Origin: Polydactylus sextarius
Taxonomy: Eukaryota > Chordata > Actinopteri > Polynemidae
Length of the DNA: 64,000 bases
Reading direction: 5' to 3'
Assembly (NCBI GenBank): GCA_016801845.1
Contig: CM028927.1
Location: 17,732,501-17,796,500 of the forward strand
A program made the translations under genes and the position numbers. The notes below the pieces were generated by a model. That model ran no database searches and was not told the DNA's origin. It was given only the letters and a program-made list of their open reading frames with translations. Below, in pieces: positions 25,030 through 35,720 of the stretch; positions within the stretch are counted from its first letter, which is position 1, and the number at the start of each line of letters is the position of its first letter.

Positions 25030-25262
25030 CTCAGTTTTGGAAACCTGTTGGAGTTGAGAGGTACATTTGATCAAGACGCCTCCGAACCAGAAGGAGACGT
25101 CAGGATTGACCCAGAACACATGGAGAGGTCATATATGTCATCTGGGAACGTCTCAGGATCAACCAAGAGGAGCTGGAAAGTGTCACTGGGAAGAGAGAGA
25201 CACCTGGACCACCGTGTCTGACCTGCTGCCGCTAGACCCCGATCCTGGATAAGCAGAAAAAT
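25030..25262 (+). mobile_element. LINE 3'-end fragment
   Basis: It contains, in order, CAAGACGCCTCCGAACCAG, a CCAGAACACATGGAGAGGTC-type block, TGGGAACGTCTCAGG, GAGGAGCTGGAAAGTGTCAC and GAGAGAGACACCTGGACC. It then has CTGCTGCCGCTAGACCCCG and finishes with CCTGGATAAGCAGAAAAATG. This is the standard order at the 3' end of a common teleost LINE ending in GGATAAGCGGAAGAA-like sequence. It is heavily diverged, and the short frames 24970-25252 are relics of it. Same family as the fragment at 1815-2090. Confidence 0.7.
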
Positions 25263-26099
25263 GTAAAACACAGATGGATAAAGTAATAATGTGTCAACTG
25301 GTTTAACTGTGTTGATCCACTGCTGTTAAACCACACAAACACAAACCTGTTTATGTTTCCACCCATGCTGCTACAGTGAACAATAAAGACACTGTGGCCT
25401 GCGTTTACTGTAACATGGACATCATCACATCATCAGTCAGTTTCAGTCGCCTGCAGTGCTGTTATCCAACCTCGGTTGGTAGTTATCGCCCACATCGTGT
25501 CTATTTAATTACCTGGAGGGAAGACGTCCATGTAACAAGCTGTTGTTCACACATCCTGCATCATCAGGCTGAAACTAACTCAACTGGACATTAAATTTTC
25601 AAATCAAACAACTATTTAAAAAAAACAACTCATTGTTACAGATAATGGTCTGTGCGGTTTCTCTGCTGAATGTGCTGTGTGTCAAGAAATGTTATAGAAA
25701 ACCCAGTGGTAACTATATAGATATAGTTTCTGATTTCAGCGATTTTTGTTTCATTTATTCTAAAGAAATTGTGATAAATTAATGAAAACAATTAACAAAT
25801 TAGACAACAAACCACCGACTAAGCAGCAGGGAGCCGGACGTCTGTGCAAATATTAAGTTTTAAAGTGTCACGAATACAAATCTTCTGCTCCACATGCTGT
25901 GTTTTACGACTGTGAAATCTGTTGCGTTAGACACGTCTCTCGTCCTGTATCCTCTGTCTGGATTGTTGAAAACACCCTGAAGCGACGTCGCCTGCCGCTG
26001 AGAAAGTCCTAACCGCCAAAACGTACAGCAGCAAAGAGCAAAGCACACAACCTGCGAGCATCAGAGCTGATTGGTCTCAGTAAACACTGGGGAATGAAC

Positions 26100-26780
26100 C
26101 TTGAATGGTTGCAGCATTGAAGCGTTTTGTGAATTGTGACCTTTGGCTACCTATAGCCTACATATGCTGCGCTGCTCTGCAGAGATGCAGAGAGAAACAT
26201 TTCAGTGCATCCAGGAGGATTTCTATAAGTGGCTCAGCGGGTGGAATATCCTGTTTCCTGCATAATGTGGCTGTCATTTAAAAAAACCTCCTCGTGCTTC
26301 TTTTCGTTTTCTTTTTTTTTTTTTGTTTTTGTCCTATTTTAGTCTCAGGAAACTTTAGTTATCAGATCACATGATACGTGTGAATCAGATAAATTCTTCG
26401 ATTCTTTGCTGGTAAAGATGGTGTTTTTGTTTAGTGTTGAAACGCTGCCAGTTTGGAGATACAAGCTCTCCTCGCTGCTCTGACTGTATGGGATTTGACA
26501 TGGTTTTGATTGAATAGAAAAGCAGCAGAGTTTTTTTTTTCTTCCTTCTTCTGGCTGCATGGTGCTCCTCTGAAAATGGGCCAGCCGGTAAAATGATTTA
26601 CAGGATGCTCAATTCAAAGGAGGAGAATCCCTTCTTCCTATATATACACGTCCCTTTGTCACAGTCCCATTGTTTGAATGCATATCATAAAGATAACGAG
26701 GTTAAATATACTCCCAGAGGGGAGGATGCTCTGGTGATTAATGGGGCTGGTTTTACCTTCTAGACGACAACGATTTCCTG
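26100..26780. promoter_or_regulatory. Possible conserved non-coding segments between trhr and tmem74
   Basis: Two blocks (about 26100-26280 and 26560-26780) separated by a T-tract have balanced composition, no repeat signature and TF-site-like words (GCATATCATAAAGATAACG, GTGATTAATGGGGC). They lie in the interval shared by two divergent genes. Conservation has not been tested. Confidence 0.25.
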
Positions 26781-27499
26781 TCTTGCTGAAGTGCTGTTGA
26801 GCACATTACCACTGCAGATACCGGAGACCGTGTCATCTGTCTTTCTTCTTCTGGGTAATTTGGAGGATTTAACAAACTGAGGTTGAGCAATTCCTCTGAT
26901 TATAAGACAAACTACACTCAGAGTCACCGGCAGTAAGACGAGAGGATCGTTAGGTTTGTTTGTGCAGCGTGAAGCTGCTGCAGCAGATTTTCATTTGACT
27001 TGTTGCCCTCGGCTACAGAGCTGCTGCTCCCTGAACGACCTCTGACCTCTCTCTTTCACCTCAGTGATCAATAAAGCATAAATCATGTTATTGTTGTGTC
27101 CCTCAGGGGCGATACTGGAAAAAAAACAGGGAGAAAAAAACAAAAACAATTATCTAATTTCCTGTTTCTGTTCAGATACATTTCACCTTTTAACAACAAT
27201 AATAAATCTACATTCCTGCTACAAATCCTGCTGTTTTATGTCTTTTTTATTTTGTTCTATTTTATTTTATTTTATTTGTGGCTCTTCAGATGAACAGTTC
27301 ACCTCTGTTCATCTATAAAAATAAATAGTGAAACATTTTGTGACATCAAGGCTATTATGACTGAATAACATCGTCAAACACTTTGATTTGGTCAAACCTG
27401 AAAAATCTCAGTAATTGCTGGTTTTATTGAAGTAAAACGATTCATGTTTCCTTCAATAATTTATCCACTTTTCATCTTGTGCAACTTCTTATCTCGTTT

Positions 27500-28720
27500 C
27501 TTCATTTTGTTCAAACGTTCATGTTTCCCAGAGGATGAATCCGGATGATTTTTGTTTGGATTTCATTGACTTTTTTTGCTTTTTACTCTCTGAGAGAATC
27601 ATGTTCCCCAGATGAATGACAACTTTCATGATCCCCTGAGTTTTATCAAGTTAATGCAACTAATTTATTTATTTTTCCCAACAAAAATCTTATCCTCTTG
27701 TGCATGGATTAGTACTAATTTTTGTACAGGTGATCGTGTTTCCCAGAGGATGTTTCCTGATTATTTTCATGTTAATTTTCACCTAAGTTACCTAATGTTT
27801 TCTTACTTAAACAGAAAAACAAATGTCCTCTGGGTCCTAGTGATTTTGTGACTTTGGTGCTCTCGTCTTCATGTTTTCCAGAGGATGTACCCTGATGTAA
27901 ATGTAAACATTTTGTTCTCAGGACTATTTTATAATCCTCTCAGCAGGGTTTAACTGAGATTCATGTTTCCAAGAGGATGAATCTTACTGATGTTTTTTTT
28001 TTTTTTTACTTACCCCCCAAAAACCTTGTGTTTTCCTGCCAGGATTGGTCCATAATCATGTTCCCCAGAGGACATGATCTTTTACTAACGTATAAAGATC
28101 TCATTGTTCTTTCAACAGAATTGGAGCCATTTATAATCAAGATTCATGCTTCTCAGAGGATGAATCCTGGTGACATATTTTGGTCTCCTTTTTCCTCCGT
28201 CGGCAATTTAACACAGAGATTCCTGTTCCCCAGAGGATACATATTAATCACTTTTAAGATCCTTGAACCTCATATTCTTATTTCCAGTAACTGTTGTAAC
28301 TTCCCCAGATAATTCATCATCCTCTGGGTTGACTGTGCTCACTGCTGTGCAGAGATTCATGTTTTCCAGAGGATGAATCTTAACAATCCTTATTTTCACA
28401 ATTTCCTAATTAATCTGAATAAAGTCCAACTTTCTCACTAACACATAAAGATCTCAATGTTCTTTCAGCAGGATTGGTGCTTTTTATAATCAAGATTCAT
28501 GTTCCTCAGAAGATGAATTCTGATTAAATCCTTTTTTTTTTACTCACACAGACAAAATCTTGTCCTCTGTTGGCAGTTTTGCAAACAGATTCCTATTTCC
28601 CAGAGGATAAATCATGTATCCTTCATGAAACTTTTTTTTTATTTGCTAGGAAAACCTTGTCACGCTCTCGATGGGTTGATGCTAAATGTTATATAGAGAT
28701 GCACGTTTCCCAGAGGATGA
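27500..28720. repeat. Minisatellite with GTTTCCCAGAGGATGAATCC core
   Basis: About 12 diverged units carry a CATGTTTCCCAGAGGATGAA-like core, for example near 27525, 27735, 27868, 27962, 28058, 28147, 28222, 28348, 28497, 28590 and 28700. The spacing is mostly 75-140 bp. Between cores are TTGTTCTTTCAACAGAATTG-like and ACTTTTTTT-type spacers. One unit near 28300-28329 is inverted (ATTCATCATCCTCTGGG). Open frames across it (27977-28312, 28570-28809) are non-coding readings of the array. Confidence 0.85.
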
Positions 28721-28949
28721 ATCATAGTAACTTACAGCTCCACTCTGATCTTAACATTTGGGAAATTGGCGATTTTTCAAGACGTCGCATTTTAATTCGG
28801 TTACAGTGATAATTTAATCCAAAGACAAACCACTGAGATTCTTACAACCTATTAGACTTTCAGTTGTTGTCGCTGCCTTGTAAAAAAAAATGAGTCTGAT
28901 GAGAAAGTAGCTCTGTAATATGAAATATCTCTCTACTCTCATTCTCCGC

Positions 28950-29143
28950 CGCCTTCTGCCTCTCATCAGATTATGTGCGTGCATGTGCCGGGGAACACTG
29001 AGGCTGGCTGGGTAATGAGCATGATGAGGCGGTCTGTCGGAGCTCGGTCCGTGGGAGGGGTTTCTGTGCCAAACCTTTTCTCTCTAATTGACCGGAGAGC
29101 AGAAGCAGTCGGGAGATGCGAGCAGCCACAGACGCGCACAGAG
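28950..29143 (+). other. tmem74: Putative 5' non-coding exon and promoter area of tmem74
   Basis: A GC-richer island with several CpGs (GGTCTGTCGGAGCTCGGTCC, GATGCGAGCAGCC) ends in a donor-like GAG|GTACTC at 29143/29144. An acceptor-like TTTTACTGGCAG lies at about 29579-29590, just before the tmem74 coding exon. Human TMEM74 also has an untranslated first exon and a single coding exon. The exon's 5' limit and its use are inferred. Confidence 0.35.
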
Positions 29144-29642
29144 GTACTCAGCAAACCGCATTTTGTTGCTTAATAGCCGCTTATTGAAACACATTAGGTG
29201 GAATGAGATTCATTATCGTGCCGCATGGTTACTAAGTGATTTGGAAAAGCTATTTGAGAGCTTACAGAAGCCAGAAAAGGAAAGAGATAAAGTGTTCCTG
29301 AGTGGGAATATTTCACTGTGTTTACATGATGATGTTGGATATTATCATGGGAAATAATTCAGGACTTGCTTAGTTGTACTTTTAGATGCTTGTGGTGCAA
29401 CCAGGAGAAAGATGCGCGTGATTTTTTATTGTTTTTTTTTTTTTTTTTGTTTGTGCAGATATTTAATACTTAATACTTCAGGCAGCGATGTAAAAGTAGC
29501 TTTCAGCGACAAATAATGTTAAAGAATTAAAGTTGTTGTTTGATATTCAGTCGTTTCAATCAGTTTAACTGGTTTGTGTTTTACTGGCAGAGGCAGACGC
29601 ATGCATGGGCTCGACAGATCGGAAAACCCAGCCCATGTTCAA

Positions 29643-30440
29643 ATGGCTGATCTGGAACTGTTTTACTTTGATCAACCCGATCCCAGAGACGTCTCCGTGG
29701 GTTTAAATGAACCAAGTGTCTCGGAGGTCTGCGGCGGAGCGGAGGGTTCAGCACCATGGACAGAGGAGCAGAGAGCGGCCGCGCGGCACGAGGAGGAAAC
29801 GGAAACATCTTTCACCTGCGGACAACGAGGTGATGAAGATGATGGTGGTGAGGATGATGATGATGTCCAGTTGATTGGGGCAAATACGCAAATCTGTAGA
29901 CTGGATCAGAGCTCCTCAGGTGAACTGTACGAGGAGGAAGAGGAGGAGGAGGTGGTGGTGATGGAGGAAGAGGAGGAGGACATCACGGAACTTTACCTCC
30001 TGTCCGACGACGACCTCTCCTCTGAAAGCTCCGGGAAGTCTGTGGATTACGGCTTCATCATCGCCGTGACCTGCCTGGTGACCGGCATCTCTCTGGTCGC
30101 TATTTCCTACACGGTCCCCAGGGACGTGAGAGTGGACCCGGACAGCGTCTCCGCCCGGGAGATGGAGCATCTGGAGAGAGAAAAAGCCAGAGTCGGGGCT
30201 CATCTGGACCGGTGTGTCATAGCGGGACTGTGCCTGCTCACCCTCGGGGGCGTGCTGCTCTCCACCCTGCTCATGATCTCCATGTGGAAAGGAGAAATGA
30301 TGAGGAGGAAGGCGTTTGCTTATTCCAAACACGCAGCAAAGTTGTACGGCTCCATCAGTCTGAGAACAGGGTCCAGTCCGACTCGGGAGTCCTGCTCACA
30401 TTTGTCTGTGGCTGATGAGGATTTAGAGGTTCTCAGCTGA
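29643..30440 (+). CDS. tmem74: Transmembrane protein 74
   Basis: A single coding exon of 265 aa from MADLELFYF (29643) to TGA at 30438-30440; human is about 305 aa. The frame is open further up to 29574, but that extension runs through a probable splice acceptor, so the ATG at 29643 is preferred. Residues 1-130 are variable and acidic, with runs of Asp and Glu (about 67-75 and 97-113). Membrane segments lie at about 137-159 (from VDYGFIIAVTC) and 191-215 (DRCVIAGLCLLTLGGVLLS). Between them are the family signatures SGKSVDYGF, VDPDSVSAREMEHLERE and ARVGAHLDRC; the C-terminal AAKLYGS is also typical. The family is reported to sit in lysosome/autophagosome membranes and promote autophagy. The gene is divergent from trhr and upstream of eif3e, as in human. 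Confidence 0.93.
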   Translation: MADLELFYFDQPDPRDVSVGLNEPSVSEVCGGAEGSAPWTEEQRAAARHEEETETSFTCGQRGDEDDGGEDDDDVQLIGANTQICRLDQSSSGELYEEEEEEEVVVMEEEEEDITELYLLSDDDLSSESSGKSVDYGFIIAVTCLVTGISLVAISYTVPRDVRVDPDSVSAREMEHLEREKARVGAHLDRCVIAGLCLLTLGGVLLSTLLMISMWKGEMMRRKAFAYSKHAAKLYGSISLRTGSSPTRESCSHLSVADEDLEVLS

Positions 30441-31149
30441 ATTCACGGACTGGTCAAGACTCAGAAAAGTGCTTAGAAAACCCTGATGTGCTGTCCTGTA
30501 ATCGGGGATGGAGAGAGGGTTTAATGCCTTTTTTATTTCTAACAGCTGAGGCAACTTTTCTGGTTGATGTAAACTTCTTTTAAAGGGTTGGTTGACATTT
30601 TCAAGCCTGTCTTAATCCAGTGCTCTCATGCTCATATGGACCTTGACAGAGTTTTTGGTTGCTCTGATTGTTGCTTTTGTGAAAATTCAGGTTAAACTTT
30701 TGGATGAATGAGGTGAATTTGACAAATTGTAAAAATCTCTGAGATTTTTTTGCTAAAGTTGTTCTGAATGAGGTCTCAGTTAAATCAATGTGAAATCTTC
30801 CAGAGTTACAGTCTTTTTAGTGCAAACTTTACTCTTTGTGCTACTATCCTGCCAACACAGCTCAGCAGGGAAACACTATCCAGGGAAACAAAGAGGGAAT
30901 TTCATATTACAAAGACTAAAACTTTCTCTAAAACACAAAACACTGCAGGATTTTTTCCTCCACCATCTCTTCCACTGCAGTTATAGATTTCTTCAGGTTC
31001 AATATGGTTAAATTAAACAATCACTTTGACCAAAAACCTTTTCAATGTACATACAGATTGGGGATAAATTGTTGAGTATAAGTTGTGTGATGTTCAACCG
31101 CAAGCCAATGTGGCGGCCATCTCCTGTGCTCTTTGTCTCCCATCAGCAA
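30441..31149 (+). other. tmem74: tmem74 3' UTR and flank
   Basis: Immediate 3' sequence of tmem74, probably UTR for an unknown length. No AATAAA is obvious near the stop. The open frames 30768-31011 are not supported as genes. Confidence 0.4.
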
Positions 31150-32730
31150 TTAACCACATAGATGATTAAAATCCTCTAAAGGTCCTCTAGAAACTCCCAA
31201 GGGCTATTAGGAATTCATTAAGGACCACTAAAACCTCTAAAAGATCCCCATAAATTCTTAAAGGACTGGTACAACTAACTCAAGTGGCAGAGCAAAATCT
31301 TAACAACCCACTGAACTTTCTAAAGGATCTCCACAACCTTTCCATGCATCAGTACTATCATAATGGACCTCCAGACCCTCTTCACTGTTAAAAGTAACTA
31401 CGTCCTTGTTATTTGCTCCAACCGAATGCAGAACCCTGTCGATTACCATCAGAGCCTCACAATGATCTTATAAATGTGGAACCTCCTCGTTGATCACTAC
31501 AACCTCCTAATCAACCTATGGAGACTTTTCAATTATCTCAAAAACTTTCCCAAACCACATCCAAAACCTTTTCATTGACCATTAGGACCTGGTGCTTTGA
31601 AACCCCATAGAGGACCACAAGAGCTTTGTTACTGAACCACTACAATCCTCTAAAGGATCTTTGGAGCCTTTTTATGTTGTGTACTACGAGAACCAAGAAC
31701 TGGTTGCTGACCTTCCAAAACTACATACAAAACCCTCTTAATGACCATCAGGATCTTCAAAAGACATTTAGAAACTCGGTCGATAAAGGACGTCCAGAAC
31801 TTCCTAGTTGATCTCTACAACCTCCCAGAGAACTTCCAGAACTTTGTCATTTTTTCTCTAAACCTTCCAAAACTACATACAAAACCCTCCTAATGACAAT
31901 CAGGACCATCAAAAGACACAAACTTGATAGAGACTACAACCTCCCAAAGAACTTCTAGAACCGTTGTAGAACCTTGTCATTTTCCTCTAAACCTTCCAAA
32001 ACCACATTCAAAACTCTCTTGTTGATGCTTGAAAAGAAGAAAAGATGCTTAGAAACCTTATAGAACACTGTTGAATTATACTTATTGATCACTACAACTT
32101 CCTAAATTACTACAAGAACCATATCATTGGCTGCAAAACCTTCCAGAAATGCACCCAGAACTCTTTTCATTATCATAAGAACCTGGAAAAGATACTAATA
32201 GACTCATTGATACTAAAACCAATGAAGCAGGGTCCTCAAACTCTTCCACAAAGAGTCCTCTGGCTGCAGGTTTTTGTCTCAACCAGTCAAGAGCTGCTTG
32301 GTTGGAACAAAAACCTGCAGCCACACGGCTCTTTGTGGAACAGTTTGAGGACCCCTGAATTAAAGGATCTCTAGAGCCTTTTTATGGACCACTAATGCTT
32401 CCCAACCCCCTAATGTACCACTAGAGCTACATCATTGACAGCTAACCTTCCAAAAACACATGCCGGACACTTTCAATGACCATTAGAGATTAAAAACTTC
32501 ATACAGGACCTTCAGATCCTCCTCATCGATCACTACAGCCTCCTAAAGGACACGTAGATCCTTTTCATTGATCGCAAAACCTCCCAGATCTAAATTTTCA
32601 AACTCTCAATGATCATTATAACCTCAACTTTCAGAGCCTGCTGATGAATATTGAGAGCGATTCCTATCCATCACTAAAACATCTTTAATAATCCACAGAA
32701 CATCCTCAATAAACTGTAGAACATCATGAA
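31150..32730. repeat. Degenerate AC-rich minisatellite array
   Basis: Endless variations of short phrases, such as GACCATCAGGACC, CTACAACCTCCTAA, CCTTCCAAAACTACATACA and GATCTTCAAAAGACA. A longer period can be seen where AACCTTCCAAAACTACATAC recurs about every 150-170 bp near 31704 and 31861 (and as AACCACATTC near 31998). The array is interrupted by a palindromic MITE at 32228-32357. No coding potential. Confidence 0.75.
32228..32357. mobile_element. Palindromic hAT-type MITE
   Basis: The 130-bp element is almost a perfect inverted repeat. The left end reads CAGGGTCCTCAAACTCTTCC and the right end reads GTTTGAGGACCCCTG. The inner stems read GGCTGCAGGTTTTTGT and ACAAAAACCTGCAGCC. CAG...CTG termini with GGGTCCTCAAAC are typical of a fish hAT MITE group. 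The flanking octamers CAATGAAG and AATTAAAG agree at 5 of 8 positions, a weak candidate for a decayed target duplication. Confidence 0.75.
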
Positions 32731-35086
32731 TAAAAATCAGAGCGTTTTTATCATCTGTAGACATTGTACTGACATGTTGGATGAAGTGACAGTAAAATCC
32801 ATCATAAAGAGTCTTCGTCAGGTTCCTCCTTTCATTTGTTACCTGTCTGTATGTGAATGACGGTACTTCATATAAGATAGACTTGAAAACTTCTTACCTT
32901 TTTTTTTTCTAACAGAGAAGGTAAAAAAAAATGAATTGTGGTTTCTTGAAATATATATTTTGTTTACATTAGTGGTTGGTGGTTTTGCCTTAAAGTGATT
33001 TCTGTCTCACCTTTTTCATTTACTGCTGCATCACTGCTTGTAATGATGCTGCTATCGTGTTAACATGCCAGTGCACACTTCTGTGTTGAAGGTCCTCATT
33101 TTGTTGCTGCGAGGGAAATCAAACCAGACCCAGGAGCCGTGTTGTTGCTTTTGCTTTTTTTTTTTCTTCCTTCCCACCAACTCTTAGAAAACAAACCACA
33201 ACAGCAACTGCATGAATCTGTGTCAAACTCTTAAAGAAATTCTGTTTAATATAATTGTGACTTGCTGAAGTGATACGACTTGCTCGGATTTGTTGAAACG
33301 CAAATAGTAACACCACTGGAGGTGTAATTAGATTTTGTGGTTGAGCTCCGACGTCGGGGGAAGCTCAGTTTACACCTAATACACACGGGGGTTTGACAGC
33401 AGATGTTCAGTTAAAGCAAAAAGAGAAAGACCCAGAGACAGAATAAAAAAACCCTGGGAGGGGTGGAGGGGTGGGGAGGGTGCTCTCTCGGTAATTGGTG
33501 TTACTTAATTGCTCATGGGAGGCCTGTGAATCAGTGACAAAAACAAACCAAAAAAAAAAAAAAACTACATTTCAACAACCTCCTCCTCAATCAAGACAAG
33601 TTCACCTGCTTATCAAAAACCAGACCAAGTAATGGACTAGACTGTCTGCTCTGACAGAAGACGCCGTGAATGAACAATTGTTTACCACAATGTGCAAGAA
33701 AACATCTTCTGTGTGTAAATGGAAACACTTACAACCAGCAGGATCACATTATCCTCCACACGTCCTTCGCTCTGACTCTCCTCATTAATGTAATTAAATA
33801 GATGGAAGCAGTCGACCTCTTAATGTAATAGTAAGAGTTAAATCTCTAATGCAAACATGCGATGGAGTAACAGTTTACATATTGGTTTCACAGGTGTGTG
33901 TGTGTACGTGTGTGTGTGTGAAAGTGTAAAAGGAAAACTCTGGCTCTGATGTCAGATTCCCTGACGAGTTATTTTGTGATGAAGTGAAGAGAATTCCCTC
34001 CTTTCTCATCATGAGCCTGACTCATCTATTTCTTTCTTTTCTCTCTCTTTTTTTTAGTTTTTCCCAGATTGTGGGATGTGGGATGTCGAGAGAGAAAGAG
34101 AGGAGAGATAGTAAAAGAGAGTGGAGATGTGGAGGAGTTTTTTTTTTTTTTTTTTCACAGTTTTAGAAAAACATAAAAGTGAATCTTTCACATTCGAAAC
34201 ACAACCTGGAAACTACTGAGGAGTATTGAGGCGATCATCCACGGGGACATCCGATTTCCTTCTTCTCGTTCACTACAATAGATTTCATTTATTCTGAATG
34301 ATTCAGTCCAACTTTAGAGGGATTGACATCAATACTTGACATTGACTCCCTGTCATCCGCATATATTACTGATGATAGATTAGCTCTGAGCACTAAGTAG
34401 CTTTAGCTTTTTGATAATTCACCACACGGTTCATTTAGCTTTAGTTTAATCACAACTTATTGTGTCGGCTGCTGCTTTTCAAAGTCAAGAATTAAATTTT
34501 TAATTCTAATCTTCAATTGTTTTCAGTTCATTTAACGTAATAATGATGTTTATCAAGAAAAAATAAATATGAAGCAGGTGGATTTGGGATTTTTCTCTTT
34601 AACCCTTTATTGTCATCTGTATCATATATGATACATGAGTTTCTCAGATAAATAATAATAATAATAATTTATAGTTTATTGTCATTTGTTATATCATTTG
34701 AAGTGTCAGGTATTAAAGGAATAAAAATGACTTATTTAATTCTCTGATTAGCTGTTATCCTCTAAAGTATTGTTGATTATAATCAGATGAGGAGCGGCTC
34801 ATTTTAATGTGGTGATGTATAAACCTCCAGACAAAGTTTAAACTCACAAACCAGCAGGACTGTGTGCGTTCGATCGGGTTTTATTGACACTGACATCTCC
34901 CTGGTAACATAAACAAACAATCCAACAACAGCTATTGATTCTGTTTCTTTTATCAATCTCTTGTATAATCTAATTCTGCTTACGTCTTTTCTTTTCCTAA
35001 TGACAGCAACAACAACAGCAACAACAATAACTCTGTTTGGTTTTATCTTTTAGTTGAATCCTCTCATTACAGATATTTGCAGATAA

Positions 35087-35096
<10 letters not shown>
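32731..35096. other. Intergenic DNA
   Basis: No supportable exon. It contains poly-T/A tracts and a GT-rich patch at 33896-33920. A smoother segment at about 33330-33540 could be conserved non-coding DNA, but nothing proves this. Confidence 0.4.

Positions 35097-35114
<18 letters not shown>
35097..35114. repeat. (TG)9 microsatellite
   Basis: Uninterrupted TG run. Confidence 0.9.
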
Positions 35115-35118
<4 letters not shown>

Positions 35119-35278
35119 GTGGAGAAAAAAGGAGGTTAAAGCTCCTTGTTTCCTCCACAGTCACATCATTAGTGATGTAAAGGGGCAGGGACACTGCAGT
35201 AGTTTTAATTGCTGTCTGTGTTTGTTTTGCCAGGGGACTCTTGGAGACATAAAATCAAACCTGTAATAAAAAAGGGAG

Positions 35279-35279
<1 letters not shown>

Positions 35280-35322
<43 letters not shown>

Positions 35323-35425
35323 CACACAAATCAAAACATTTGATTTCCTGGGCCAGTGCAGAAAATGTGCACCTCTTACAAAAAAAAAAAAAAAAAATAG
35401 AACACACACACACACACACACACAC
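35280..35425. repeat. Paired (AC)n microsatellites
   Basis: AC runs at 35280-35328 and 35402-35425 flank a short unique segment and an A18 tract. Cys-Val-rich minus-strand frames here are artefacts. Confidence 0.95.
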
Positions 35426-35680
35426 TTTGACTGTCACACACTCATAAGTGGCCTCCCTCTCCTCGTTCATGAATGGAGTTAGTCAGAGTAATCATTCAAG
35501 GCAGCAGGAAATGGAATTGGATTGCTGAAGGGGTCAGTCGGGGTCAAGAGTCTGGGTGTGGCTGCAGCCGCTGGGGAGTAAGAAGGAGAAAAGCCTCTGC
35601 TGTGATGCTTTACATCAGCGTCTGGCAGCCACTTATCATCAGCTGTCATAACCACTCATCACACTGAGTGACAGAGCGTG

Positions 35681-35685
35681 CACAC

Positions 35686-35717
<32 letters not shown>
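35681..35717. repeat. (CA)n microsatellite with GA tail
   Basis: A CA run with one G interruption, followed by a short GA run. Confidence 0.95.

Positions 35718-35720
<3 letters not shown>

Noticed and set aside
29916..30332. 138-codon minus-strand frame over tmem74
   Set aside because: Antisense of the acidic and membrane regions of tmem74; no independent support.
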